From Acanthamoeba sp. SK_2022b (taxonomy: Eukaryota; Discosea; Longamoebia; Acanthamoebidae): a stretch of 28,174 nt of DNA. Positions within the stretch are counted from its first letter, which is position 1, and every line of letters starts with the position of its first letter. The position numbers were made by a program, and so were the translations under genes. Below are positions 1 to 9,778 of the stretch, piece by piece. Where the stretch lies: NCBI GenBank assembly GCA_027943245.1, contig JANDJZ010000557.1, forward strand, positions 1-28,174, written 5' to 3'. Under the pieces are notes generated by a model. The model did no database searches and was not told where the DNA came from. It saw only the letters and a program-made list of their open reading frames with translations.

Positions 1-3
1 GCT

Positions 4-5
<2 letters not shown>

Positions 6-72
<67 letters not shown>
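6..72 (+). repeat. (GT)n microsatellite in an intron
   Basis: About 33 uninterrupted GT units lie just upstream of the acceptor at 94-95, so the window opens inside an intron of the kinase-like gene. A translated VCVCVC reading frame across it is an artefact of the repeat. Confidence 0.95.
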
Positions 73-73
<1 letters not shown>

Positions 74-95
74 GACACTGTGGCCGCGTGCGCAG

Positions 96-468
96 GGTCG
101 ACGCCGCACACCGGGGAGGAGGAGTTGCCGGCGCTCCGCCAGCAGAGCATAACGAGCACGTCGACGTCCAACAGCACGTCGCCGCGGGTCAGCGACCTCG
201 AGTCGCCCGGCCACTACGGCCCGCGGCGGGTGGCCCGCAACATCTCGCTCGGGGAGGAGAGCGAGGAGACCGGCGGCGAGGACGGCGAGGAGCTGGGCGC
301 CCGCAGCCCGCTGATGGTGTCGCCCGGCTCGCGGTCCACGCCGCGGTCGCAGCACAAGCAGCGCGTGTTCGAGGAGCTGCGGCGAGAGAAGGAGCGGCTC
401 GCGCGGCTCCTGATGGCCGAGCTCGAACGAATGGAGGAGCACAAGGAGGACCGACCCACACGGGTAAT

Positions 469-548
<80 letters not shown>

Positions 549-970
549 CGGCTCACGCGCAACGCGGTGCGATGACAGAGGCAACTGCGACAAGCCGAAA
601 GCTGGGAGGGCGCCGTGCTAAACTTTGACGAGTTGGAGTTTGAAGAACCCGAGGAGGCCGCGGGGCTCAAGGGCGAGAGCGAATACCGCAACGTACGTGG
701 ATCCACGCGTGTCCCTTTACTCGCGTACACGCGCGTGCATTGTTTTAATTCGGCGAGCGGTGTCGCGTGGGTGGGTTTGTTATGTGGTCAGCTGTTCAAG
801 GGGCGGTACCGCGACATGCCCGTGCGGATAGAGCAGATCGTTGTCCCCACCACCGAACCCGCTCGCACGCTCTTCACCCGCGAGCTTGGCACTATGCGGT
901 ACGTGTGTGTGTGTGCGTGCATGCGTGTGCGCATACGGGCGCAGCAGCAGCACACGAACACGGTCGCTCA

Positions 971-1043
<73 letters not shown>

Positions 1044-1257
1044 ACACACACACGTCACACACACACGATTCACACTGTCCACTCGTAAAGGGAGCTGCGC
1101 AACCCCAACATCATACAAATCTACGGCGCGGCGCTGAAGGACGAGAGGGAGGGGTACCTCGTGACCGAATACCTCAACGAGATGACCCTCCAGGAGCTCC
1201 TGGAGAACGAAACCAAAAAGCTCAGGTGAGTTACATGGCGTCCCTGTGTGTTGCATG

Positions 1258-1336
<79 letters not shown>

Positions 1337-1766
1337 GTATGGTCGCTCATCTGAATGGCCGCGCCAACGTATCTGCAGCTGGGGACTGCGACTCAAGATG
1401 GCCAAGGACATCGCGCAGGCGCTCGTCCATCTCCACAGCAAGAAGGTGGTCCACCGGGACATCCGGTCCCATAACCTGCGGGTAACCCCCACTCGCACAG
1501 AGTATTGAAGTTAATTCTTTAATTACTGATTTGCGCTTTCCATCGAACATGACCGACCAATCACGTGCGTGCGCAGGTATCGTGCAACTTCCGGGTGAAG
1601 CTCTCCGACTTTGGTTTTGCCCGAAAGCTCACCCAGGAGCCCCGCTTGCGGATGAGCATCCGCGGCAACGAGGTCTGGAAGGCGCCCGAGGTCATCATGG
1701 GCGAGAACCTGGACCAGCGCGCCGACATCTTCAGGTACACCCAGTTTCACTCCCACGCTCTCCCTC

Positions 1767-1840
<74 letters not shown>

Positions 1841-2906
1841 TGAGCGCGCGTGCTTCGATGTCGTGATGGGCTCGGAGTTGTGAACTGATCTGCGGCGATG
1901 ATACCACGCGCGGGTCTAGTCTGGGCGTGGTGTTCTGGGAGCTCATGTCGCGGAGGGACGGCCGCGATTTCCATCGCATCGCGGACGAGGGCTTCTCCCT
2001 CGACTTCCAGCACATCCTCAAGAACTTCATCTCCGAAGACACGCCACCGGGTAACCACCGCCCTCCCCCCATTCCTGCCTTCCAACTTTCTCGTCCCCTC
2101 TTGGTCTCCTCCTTCTCATCCATTTGTCCCTTGTCTGTGCGTGGCTTCAAACACACACAAAACAAAAACAAAAACAAAAACAAAAACAAAAACAAAAACA
2201 AAAACAAACAAAATAAAACCAAACCAAAAACAGGTTGGATTCGGTTGGCGAGGGACTGCTGCAGCATCGATCCCACCGCGCGGCCCCTTGGCCGTCAGCT
2301 GCTCGCTCGGCTGGAGGAGATCGCATCGCCCGACAGCCGTACGTGCAGTTGCACCGCATTTCCTCAGAGGCAGCGTTGCGTGTGCCCGCTCACATTCCTT
2401 CGTTCGTTCTCTCCTCTCTTGCAGCGGCGGACAACGTGAGCATGCTGATGAACCACCTGCAAACCTTTGACCGCACTCACCTCCGCAACACCAAGACCGC
2501 CGATCGCTCCGCCCCGCTCCTCATCAACCCCATCGGTACACCCACCTCACCCCCCCCCCCACACAACACATACGCGCACAACACACGCAACCCACAAGCA
2601 CACACGCAGGGAAACTGATGTCGTGTGGTGGTGTGGCGTGATGAAGCTGTGGACCGACTGCTGTCGGAGATCCAGAACTTCGGTGGCCAGAAGGGCCTGC
2701 GGCCGGTGGGCGAGAGGGAACGGGCTGTGAAGTCGTCGCTCACGCGGGAGGACTTCTACGGCCACGCGATCATAGAGAGCCTGGGCGAGCAGATCGAGCG
2801 GCTGCAACTCGACAAGACCGCCCTGGCCGAGGAGAACAAGCAACTCGCGGCCCACAACCAGAAGCTGAAGACGCAGATCGAACGCTTCATCGCCCTCCTC
2901 AAGTAA
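96..2906 (+). CDS. TKL-type protein kinase-like protein with degenerate ATP site, 5'-truncated by the window edge
   Basis: Ten exons are visible: 96-463, 579-692, 792-898, 1091-1225, 1379-1481, 1577-1734, 1920-2050, 2234-2338, 2425-2535, 2647-2906. All junctions are GT-AG and in frame, and the stop is TAA at 2904-2906. The first exon is acidic and serine-rich and ends in a charged helix (FEELRREKERLARLL). The kinase domain follows: LRNPNIIQIYG (alpha-C/beta-4), catalytic loop HRDIRSHNL, DFGFAR, APE (KAPEV), and DIFSLGVVFWEL. The beta-3 segment reads MPVRIEQIV where active TKL kinases have VAIK/VAVK, so the ATP-anchoring lysine is replaced by glutamate, and the glycine loop is poorly preserved. 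HRD and DFG aspartates remain. The last exon is a leucine-heptad coiled coil (IERLQLDKTALAEENKQLAA). This suggests a signalling scaffold or weakly active kinase. The true N-terminus lies left of the window. Kinase fold confident; loss of activity inferred. Confidence 0.85.
470..546 (+). repeat. (CA)n microsatellite in an intron
   Basis: About 38 CA units occupy most of the intron 464-578. The array begins only a few bases after the donor. Confidence 0.95.
972..1063 (+). repeat. (CA)n microsatellite in an intron
   Basis: A pure CA tract to about 1042 is followed by interrupted CA units. It lies within intron 899-1090 of the kinase-like gene, upstream of exon 1091-1225. Confidence 0.95.
1260..1335 (+). 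repeat. (GT)n microsatellite in an intron
   Basis: About 37 GT units in intron 1226-1378, downstream of exon 1091-1225. The transcript copy is complementary to the CA tract in the preceding intron. Confidence 0.95.
1769..1839 (+). repeat. (GT)n microsatellite in an intron
   Basis: About 35 GT units in intron 1735-1919 of the kinase-like gene. Confidence 0.95.
2157..2214 (+). repeat. (ACAAAA)n hexamer array in an intron
   Basis: About eight copies of a six-base A-rich unit with one C per unit, in intron 2051-2233, shortly before the acceptor at 2232-2233. This array replaces the usual pyrimidine tract. Confidence 0.9.
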
Positions 2907-3236
2907 TGGCAGAGACAGGAGGGAGACAACACACAAACACACACAAACACACACAAACACAACACATATGCCATACACTCTGCTGTATTTTTGTATTTAC
3001 ACACAACACAACACCCACTACTCAACAATTTAAAGAACACTACCATAGCCTGTGGCAAGAATAACACGGTGTATGTGCTCATCATCAGCAGTCTGCTGGT
3101 GGTGCTGAAAAACCACCAATAATAGAACACCGCGGTGTAAGCGCCAATCATGGGGCCGGGAAGTAGAAAAACAAAAAAGAGACAAGGGAGTCCAAGTCAC
3201 AAACACACCCGACCCGGAGGCAGCACACTGGTTAGC
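2907..3236. other. Intergenic spacer between the kinase-like gene and the P450 gene
   Basis: The spacer begins with a CA-rich 3' region (ACACAA units at about 2929-2963) and then AT-richer sequence. There is no clear AATAAA within 150 bases of the kinase stop. The 5' leader of the P450 gene must lie near its right end. No other gene is seen. Confidence 0.6.
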
Positions 3237-3770
3237 ATGTGGGGCGCAGTCTCTTCGCTTGTGGGGACCCTGTGGTCGCTTCCTGCGCTGGGCCAGCTCC
3301 TGCTGTTGGCAGTCATCTTGTTCATCACTTGGTACCCTTTGGGCTTTCCTCTTATATTTTATTATTTATTTATTATAATAATATAATGTTATTTTTACAA
3401 TTTCCGCAGCCGCTGCAACACACCACCAGTGATCAACCTATTTTTTTCTAATTGTTTTTTTTCCTTTATTACTGTGACACAGGTACCAGGTGACGATAAC
3501 GCGACAGAAGAACGTGCTCCGCAGCGTGCACAAGGACATCGTGATCATCACGCAGCCGGTGGCGTGCTACTCGCCGCTCATGTACCTCCTGCCCCGCAAC
3601 AGCCTCCGCTGGCTGTTCCCCTACCGCTCCGGCGACATGTACGAGATCCTGCACGAGACCTTCACCAAGACCGGCGCGCGCGCCGTCGGCTTCGCCTCGC
3701 CCATGCACACCGAAGTCTTCTTCAAGTACGACACACACGACATGACACACGACACACAACACACACACAC

Positions 3771-3811
<41 letters not shown>

Positions 3812-5154
3812 TGCACATTGCGCACACGGACTTCTGACTGTGGTTGGGGGGGGGGGGCGACAGCGATGAGGACATCATTCGCGAGTTCACGATCAAGCAG
3901 CACGAGCGGTTCCCCAAGGCCTACAAGGACTACGAGGTGCTCCGCTTCTGGGGCGAGAACATCGTCACGGCGCCCTCGGAGGGCTACGAATGGAAGAAGC
4001 ACAGGTGACCGCACACGCACACGCACACACGCACACACGCACACACGCATAGAGCACGCACGCGCACGTGTGTTGGATGAGAGGTGGAAGTTGACGATGA
4101 CGCCACGCGCGTGTGCGCGCCAGGGCCCTGCTGTCGCCGGCCTTCTCGTCGGGCAACCTGAGGCTGGTGGCCAAGGTGACGGTCGACAACACGAACACGC
4201 TCTTTGCCAAGTGGGACCAGCAGCTCAAGACCACGCCCGAGATGGGCCAAGTGACCGACGTCCACGTGGACGAGGACACCATGCGCGTACTGACCTCTCC
4301 CCTCTCTTCGATTATTTCTTTATTTTCTTTTATATAATTAATTATTTAATTATATGTTAAAATCAATGGTGGCTCGAGTACTGATGAACAAGAATTAACG
4401 ATTTTTTTGATTTTTTAGTATATACTAATAAATAATAAATATATAATAAATAAATCAGTTGATGTTGTACGTGATCGCCGGAGCGGGCTTCGGCCAAGAC
4501 CTGGGGTTCGACAAGCCGGACGAGGACTACGACAAGTCCAAGTTCTCCATGTCCTTCACCGAATCCATGGCCCTCGTCTCCAAGTAACCCCCCCCCCGCG
4601 CTCGCGCATTGGCCGGCAGCCGACCAATCCGCCGTTTGGCCTATGCCCCCCCCCCTCTCTTCAACCAGGTACCTGCTCGTGTGGATCGCCTTCCGTCGGG
4701 TCTTCCAGCTGCCCTTCTCGCGGCTGCGCGCCATCCAGCGGGGCTTCCTCGACTTCGAGGGCCACGTCAAGCACATGATCGCCACGCGCAGCGCCGAACT
4801 CGCGGTATATACTCTTCAACGACCGCACACGCACACGAACACGCACACGCACACGCACACGCACACGCACACGCACACGCACACGCACACGCACACGCGC
4901 GCGCGAGATGTGAACTCAATGGAGCGAGCGGGGGCACAGCGGGAGGCGCCGAGCGAGCCGCGGGTGAAGGAGGGCCACGACGGCGAGGGAGAGCCAGCGA
5001 CGGAGGAGGAGGGCGAGGAGGAGGCGACGGGGCAGCAGCGAAACGATCTGTTGAGTCTGCTGCTCAAGTCGCGCGCCGAGGACGCCCGCATCACCCTCAC
5101 CGACGAGGAGATCTTCAGCGACTCCTTCATCTTCCTTCTTGCCGGTACTCGCTT

Positions 5155-5190
<36 letters not shown>

Positions 5191-6370
5191 TTTTGTGTTG
5201 TGTCGTGTTGTGTTGTGTCGTGTCGTGTCGTGTCGTGTCGTGTCGTGTCGTGTCGTGTTGTGTTGTGTTGTGTTGTGTTGTGTTGTGTGTGTTTCGTGTG
5301 CCCACAACACACCATCTGGACGACGCACTCATGTATGTGTGAGTGTATGTCGTTGCTGCCGCGCAGGACACGAGGTACCCGATCCCCGTCTCGTTTTAAC
5401 AAACAAATTCTTTTTATTTTATTTTAAATTCAATGTTTAATTTTTCTGAATTCATTTCTCTTTTCTTTTTCGTCGTGCTCCAGACCACGGCGCACTCGAC
5501 CGCGTGGGCCTTTGCCTACCTGGCCACCAATCCCACCGAACAGGAAAACGTGTGTGCATTGCCTTTCTGTGTCGCGTGTGTGTCGCGTGTGTGTCGAGTG
5601 TGTCGAGTGTGTGTCGTGTGTGTACTGACGAGGGAGCCTTGACGCTGGCGTGGCGTTTGCGCGAGAACAGCTGTACGAGGAGGTGAAGGCGGTGCTGGGC
5701 GACAGGGACCCGACCTACGACGACTTTGATCGGCTGATCTACGCCCAGTGCGTGTTCAAGGAGACCCTCCGCCTCATGCCGCCCGTGTGGGCCCTCGGCA
5801 AGTACTGCAGCGAACACACGCGCCTCATCGACCACCACGTCCAGCCCAACGTGCGTCGTCTCTCCCTCTCTCTCCCCCCCCCCAATCTCCGCCTCTCCGC
5901 TTCCCGCGCGCTAACCTTGTCTCGCCTGCGTGGCGTGCGTGCTGGCCAGATTCGAACGACGATGGCGATCTACTCGCTCCACAGGAACCCGAGGTACTGG
6001 GCGGAGCCGGAGAAGTTCATGCCATCGCGCTTCGACACGCGCGTCAACCCGCCGGTGTCGTCCTGCTGCTACGTCCCCTTCTCGCTGGGCCGTCGCAGCT
6101 GCCTCGGCAACCGCTTCGCTCTCGTGCGCCTCTCCCCCCCCCCCCTCTCTTCATTTTATTCACCGTCAATTCTTGGTGGTCGCTCATTCGTGGTCGTCAA
6201 ATCAGGTGGAGGCGACGATGTTCCTGGCCAAGGTGATGCAGAAGTACACGATCAACTTGCCGCCGGGCACCGACCTGAAGGAGCTGTTCGCTGCCGAGAG
6301 CATCATCACCATCACCCCGCGCAACGGCATGCACATGTGGCTAAAGAGGAGGACTCCCTCCGCCAACTAG
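3237..6370 (+). CDS. Cytochrome P450 monooxygenase, N-terminally membrane-anchored
   Basis: Twelve exons: 3237-3331, 3483-3725, 3864-4004, 4124-4286, 4459-4583, 4669-4804, 4940-5144, 5367-5374, 5484-5549, 5671-5850, 5950-6123, 6206-6370; 566 residues. A hydrophobic anchor (about residues 8-31) indicates the ER membrane, facing the cytosol. P450 marks in order: helix C WKKHR, AGAGFG, I-helix oxygen-activation motif AGHETT (residues 369-374), ExxR as ETLR (425-428), a PxRF-like MPSRF, and the heme loop FSLGRRSCLG with axial Cys505. An acidic linker of about 35 residues precedes the I-helix, longer than in typical P450s. Start chosen at ATG 3237 because the anchor follows at once; an in-frame upstream ATG at 3150 would add a polar 29-residue extension. 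The exon-7 start (4940) is the least certain junction. Substrate unknown; similarity is loosely to CYP4/CYP3-clan microsomal enzymes. Confidence 0.92.
3749..3809 (+). repeat. (CA)n microsatellite in P450 intron 2
   Basis: Interrupted then pure CA units lie in intron 3726-3863. The same intron ends with a run of about 11 G just before its acceptor. Confidence 0.9.
4826..4898 (+). repeat. (CACACG)n array in P450 intron 6
   Basis: A six-base unit is repeated about a dozen times in intron 4805-4939. It can be read as CA repeats with a regularly spaced CpG. Confidence 0.9.
5152..5292 (+). repeat. Composite intronic array: (TC)n, (TG)n, then TGTCG and TGTTG pentamers
   Basis: Intron 5145-5366 holds TC units, TG units, and a pentamer array whose unit is TGTTG at both ends and TGTCG in a homogeneous middle block at about 5217-5262. 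The 8-base micro-exon follows at 5367. Confidence 0.9.
5367..5374 (+). other. 8-base micro-exon of the P450 gene
   Basis: The bases GACACGAG lie between a cag acceptor (5364-5366) and a gtaccc donor (5375). With the single G left by exon 7 they encode Gly-His-Glu, which completes AGHETT between exon 7 (ending LLA) and exon 9 (starting TTAHS). Without this exon the conserved motif and the frame are both lost. Motif closure makes the assignment strong, though no transcript was seen. Confidence 0.88.
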
Positions 6371-6399
6371 AAGCCAACCGTGAAGCGCCAATTGGTGCA

Positions 6400-6405
6400 A
6401 ATAAA
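6400..6405 (+). terminator. Poly(A) signal AATAAA of the P450 gene
   Basis: A canonical hexamer lies 30 bases after the P450 stop codon, a normal distance for amoebal short 3' UTRs. Confidence 0.6.
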
Positions 6406-6887
6406 AACGCCATCCCAATCGTGTGCGCGTGTGCGATTGTGCGTCAGCGGCGACTTGGTCAAGGACACGCAGAGAGGGGTAGAGAGGGGAAGGCAGAGAG
6501 CAAAAGGGGGAAAAGGATACGGCACGGTGGATTCCCGGGTGGTCGCCCACCCCAGTACTAACACCGCCTGGCGCAGCTTAACTTCGCTGTTCGGATGGGA
6601 AGCGGTGCTTTCTGCGCAGTGTGGCCGTATCCGACAGCCTTGAGATTCTGATGGTTTGTTGATAGGGTCTGATGCAGACGCAGCAGAAGAGCAGGGTGGC
6701 AGCAGCGACGAAGCACGCATAGATGATAGTGTATAAGGACAATTTGTTGTTAAATTGTACGGAACCGCTCAGCTCCTCGGAATAGAGGAACGAGCAGGCC
6801 ACCTCTTTTAGAGATGTAGACTGTGAACCTGTTCGCTACTTGCTACTAAGGGTTGATGCTTGTGATACTTTCTGTCCTTTGCTGTCC

Positions 6888-7017
6888 TTCTTAACGGCGC
6901 CTCGCCCACTGCCGATTGTGGGATTCACCATTCTTTGCTTTCGAGCTCTTCGGCGAAGACTTCGGAGATGACGTGACGACACATCTGATCTATTCGGCCG
7001 AAGCGGGCCGTTAAGAA
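6888..7017. repeat. Long-range inverted repeat enclosing smaller palindromes
   Basis: TTCTTAACGGC at 6888-6898 is the exact reverse complement of 7007-7017. Inside lie TCTTCG-G-CGAAGA (6947-6959) and the 10-base palindrome TTCGGCCGAA (6993-7002). It ends about 70 bases before the start codon at 7090, so it could be a structured leader, a small RNA or a promoter element. Confidence 0.6.
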
Positions 7018-7089
7018 AAGGCTCTAACGTTCAATGCGTTTAGTATCCGCCAAGCACACAACACTCACAAGCAAACAACACTCAGCTAG

Positions 7090-7998
7090 ATGCAAGCCCC
7101 CACTGAAACAACGACCCTGGAAGGAACCGACGAGCTCTTGGCCCTGCTGGGACAGGTGCCTGCGCCCTCTGTTCGGGTGGACTTGCTGCCGTCCTACTAC
7201 GGACCGTGGTTGGAGGCGGTGGAGGAGACCAGCAGCCAGTTCGCGGCCAAGCTCTTCGCCAAGAACTACGCCAAGATAGGGCCAGCCGTCAACGCGATCG
7301 TGGGCGCGCTGAGGGCCAACCTCCAGGCCGACCTTGTTTCGGAGACAACCCTCTCGACCACCTCAGTCCGTTTCTTCAACGCGCAGACCGGCGAAAAGTA
7401 CGCGCTGGCCACCAATACAAAGGTGACCCTGCACCACATCAACATCTCCTTCGACCCGGACACTCTGGAGTGCACCATCGAGAGGTCGGCGGCCCTTACC
7501 TCGGTCGGGGTGGAGGCCTGGGAGCGGACCAAGTACCTGATGTCGGCCCTGTGGAGCATGGCCAAGGCCGGGCTGGTCATCGCGGGCAAGTTTGCCAAGG
7601 TGTGCTTCCACTACTTCGTCGTCCTCCTCTGCAAGCTCGGCTTCCACTTGTCGAGGAGCGAGGTCTCGAGGAGCCTCCTGAACATGGTCAACGCGGTGGC
7701 GGGCGTGCTCAATTTCCCAGTCTTTGGAAGCTGGGACGAGGTGCTCGCCTTCTTCTCCTCTGCGATGAGCGACCTCAGCAGCTTCGCCCTGCGCGAGGCC
7801 AACAAGGGCTGGAACGACCTCCGCGTCTTCCTGGAGAAGCAGTGGAAGGAACTCAGCAAGGAGCTCGGCGAGGCTTGGGACAAGGTCAAGGACCACGCCG
7901 CCAACGCTATTCGCAGTGCCATCGAGTGGGCCTTCTCGCAGCTGCTGCGCCTCCTCGGCGCTGTGGTTGGGCTGGCCTTCGGTTCTAAGGACGAGTGA
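7090..7998 (+). CDS. Helix-rich protein of unknown function, intronless
   Basis: One uninterrupted frame of 302 residues with coding-like third-position G/C. I do not recognise the family. Visible: an acidic N-terminus (residues 1-50); a central part with a beta-prone stretch (about 92-132); a strongly hydrophobic helix at about 152-186 (MAKAGLVIAGKFAKVCFHYF and onward) that could span or lie in a membrane; and a C-terminal region (about 236-275) of amphipathic charged helix ending in a second hydrophobic helix (about 278-297). There is no signal peptide and no cysteine pattern. The absence of introns is odd beside heavily split neighbours and would fit a young, retroposed or transferred gene. 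A lipid-droplet or membrane-surface protein is possible, but that is a guess from amphipathicity only. Confidence 0.75.
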   Translation: MQAPTETTTLEGTDELLALLGQVPAPSVRVDLLPSYYGPWLEAVEETSSQFAAKLFAKNYAKIGPAVNAIVGALRANLQADLVSETTLSTTSVRFFNAQTGEKYALATNTKVTLHHINISFDPDTLECTIERSAALTSVGVEAWERTKYLMSALWSMAKAGLVIAGKFAKVCFHYFVVLLCKLGFHLSRSEVSRSLLNMVNAVAGVLNFPVFGSWDEVLAFFSSAMSDLSSFALREANKGWNDLRVFLEKQWKELSKELGEAWDKVKDHAANAIRSAIEWAFSQLLRLLGAVVGLAFGSKDE

Positions 7999-8581
7999 TA
8001 GGCGGGCGTGTTATTGTCAATTTAATAAGAGTGTTACTCTTTTTCGCCATTCCCTGCTGCCAACATTAGTATCTGCCGGCATGAAGACAAAGACGTCCGT
8101 GAAATGGGTCTGCCTCCAGCCACTGAGGGCACACAACCTCATCGCCCTCACCCGTGGCGAGACCCCGCTCAAGGGTGGTGAGAACACGCCCCTTCACCCG
8201 AGCGACTTCAGTGGCATACGCCTCGCCACGTCGAAGTGCAGACCCCCAACGCCCTCGCTCTCGCCACTCCTGGAAGACTGGCCACCTATGAGCTTGACTA
8301 GCAAAACTTGTTAGTCAAGTCCTGGTACACAAGGTGCACTTGAACATGCACTGGCCACGGGAGGTGGTGGTCACTCGAAGTTCGTAAAGTTGGCGCGGGC
8401 TGAATCCCGTCGGCGACAGGGTTCATAAACGGGGCGACAAGAATCAAGAACGGAGTCAGCCCAACTGCCAACGGAAGGTTGACACGTGTCATCATCCGCT
8501 AGGCTGTTGCGCGGGTATCTGGTCTGTTAAATAGACTTCAACAAGGCCAGCGACAGAACACAAACCGATTCACACTAAGAC
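7999..8581. other. Intergenic region upstream of the alcohol dehydrogenase gene
   Basis: No supported gene is seen. It holds an AATAAG variant poly(A)-like hexamer for the preceding gene near 8021, a weak 77-codon frame starting at 8081, a short hairpin at 8293-8319, and a TTAAATAG element at 8527-8534, about 50 bases before the dehydrogenase start, that could serve as a TATA-like box. Confidence 0.5.
8293..8319. repeat. Perfect 8-bp hairpin
   Basis: CTTGACTA (8293-8300) pairs exactly with TAGTCAAG (8312-8319) around an 11-base loop. It lies about 260 bases upstream of the dehydrogenase start. Function unknown. Confidence 0.6.
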
Positions 8582-9778
8582 ATGAGCACCACGAACAACA
8601 TTCAAGAGGTCAAGGCCTTCGCTGCCTACGAGGCCAAGGGCCAGCTGAAGCCATTCGCCTACACTCCGCGCCCTCTCGGCGATGAGGACATCGAGATCCG
8701 CATCACCCACTGCGGCATTTGCAGCTCCGACCTGCACACGATCGACTCTGGCTGGGGCCCCACCATCTACCCAAGTACCCCCATCTTCTTGTCTTGATCG
8801 CTCCTCGTGTAGCCAAAACTAACTCCGATGACTCGCAGTTGTGCCAGGCCATGAGATCATTGGCGAGGTTGTGGCGGCGGGGCCCAAGGTGACCAGTCTC
8901 AAGCTGGGGGACAGAGTGGGCGTTGGCGCGCAGGTGTGGTCCTGCCAGCAGCCCGACTGCCGCAACTGCAGCTCGCACCTGGACAACACTTGCCCGAAGA
9001 GCGTGTTCACCTACAACTCCAAGTACGCCGATGGAGCCGTGGCCTACGGTGGCTATGCCGAGAGCGTGCGCGTGTCGCAGCACTACGCCTTCCGTATCCC
9101 TGTTGAGTTGCCCTCGGACCAGGCCGCGCCTCTCCTGTGCGCCGGCGTGACCACGTTCGCGCCACTTAAGCGCCACGGCGTGACAAAGGGCACCCGCGTG
9201 GGCGTCATCGGCATCGGCGGCCTGGGCCACCTCGCCATCCAGTTCAGCGCCGGGCTCAACGCCGAGGTGACGGCCATCTCCACCTCGCCCAACAAGAAGG
9301 AGGAGGCCAAGAAGCTGGGCGCCACTCAGTTCCTCCTCTTCAACGATGACGAGGCTATCAAGGGCGCCGCGAACTCGCTGGACGTCGTGGTCGTCACCAC
9401 CGATCAGGACGATAACGACTGGGGGCGCATGCTCTCCCTTCTGGACGTTGGCGGCAAGGTAAGGATCTCCCACTCACTCTCAGTGCTCGACGATGTCGCT
9501 TACATCGATGTGCCTGGCTTCAGTTGATTCTCTTGGCCGCTCCCAACAAGCCTTTGAGCGTACCGGCGTTCCCGCTGCTCTTTGGACAGAGGTCGATCGT
9601 GGGCAGCATCATCGGCAGCCGGACTGAGGTCGAGGAGACCCTGGCCGTGGCTGCCGCCAAGGGCGTGCGCCCATTGATCCACACCTTGCCGCTCGATCGA
9701 GTGAACGAGGGCATCCAGATGGTCCGTGACAACAAGGCCAGATACAGAGTCGTGCTCGTCACCCCTCACGCCCACTAA
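8582..9778 (+). CDS. Zinc-dependent, probably NADP(H)-linked alcohol dehydrogenase of the cinnamyl-alcohol-dehydrogenase type
   Basis: Three exons (8582-8774, 8839-9458, 9524-9778) give 355 residues, the normal length of the family. It would interconvert aldehydes and alcohols in the cytosol. Catalytic zinc ligands are visible as Cys47 (in HCGICSSD), His69-Glu70 (VPGHEIIGEV) and Cys165. The structural zinc site is Cys100, 105, 108 and 116. The Rossmann fold has GIGGLG (189-194) followed by ISTSPNKK, whose Ser/Thr and Lys favour NADP(H) over NAD(H). ATG 8582 is the first in frame and starts the conserved N-terminal beta strand. Both introns are short GT-AG. Natural substrate unknown; bacterial and plant CAD/YahK-like enzymes are the expected relatives. 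Confidence 0.95.

Larger units (their letters stand above)
6371..7089. other. Intergenic region with inverted repeats
   Basis: No convincing gene is seen. The region contains the P450 poly(A) signal, a minus-strand frame of 74 codons (6802-6578) with one hydrophobic stretch but no supporting context, and a cluster of inverted repeats at 6888-7017 just upstream of the next gene. Confidence 0.6.

Noticed and set aside
5..628. Long open frames reading VCVCVC, HTHTHT or similar across microsatellites (here and at many other sites)
   Set aside because: Dinucleotide repeats have no stop codons in any frame. The frames cross clear splice sites and introns and are not genes.
2560..2906. Coiled-coil exon as a separate small gene starting at 2625
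   Set aside because: The acceptor at 2645-2646 joins it in frame to the upstream kinase-like exons.
6578..6802. Minus-strand frame of 74 codons with a hydrophobic segment
   Set aside because: No codon bias, no poly(A) signal or neighbouring exon, and it lies in the P450 3' flank. Too weak to annotate.
7266..7896. Minus-strand frames opposite the intronless gene
   Set aside because: They are shadows produced by strong third-position G/C in the plus-strand gene.
8081..8314. Frame of 77 codons between the orphan gene and the dehydrogenase
   Set aside because: Composition is not protein-like and no motif or context supports it.
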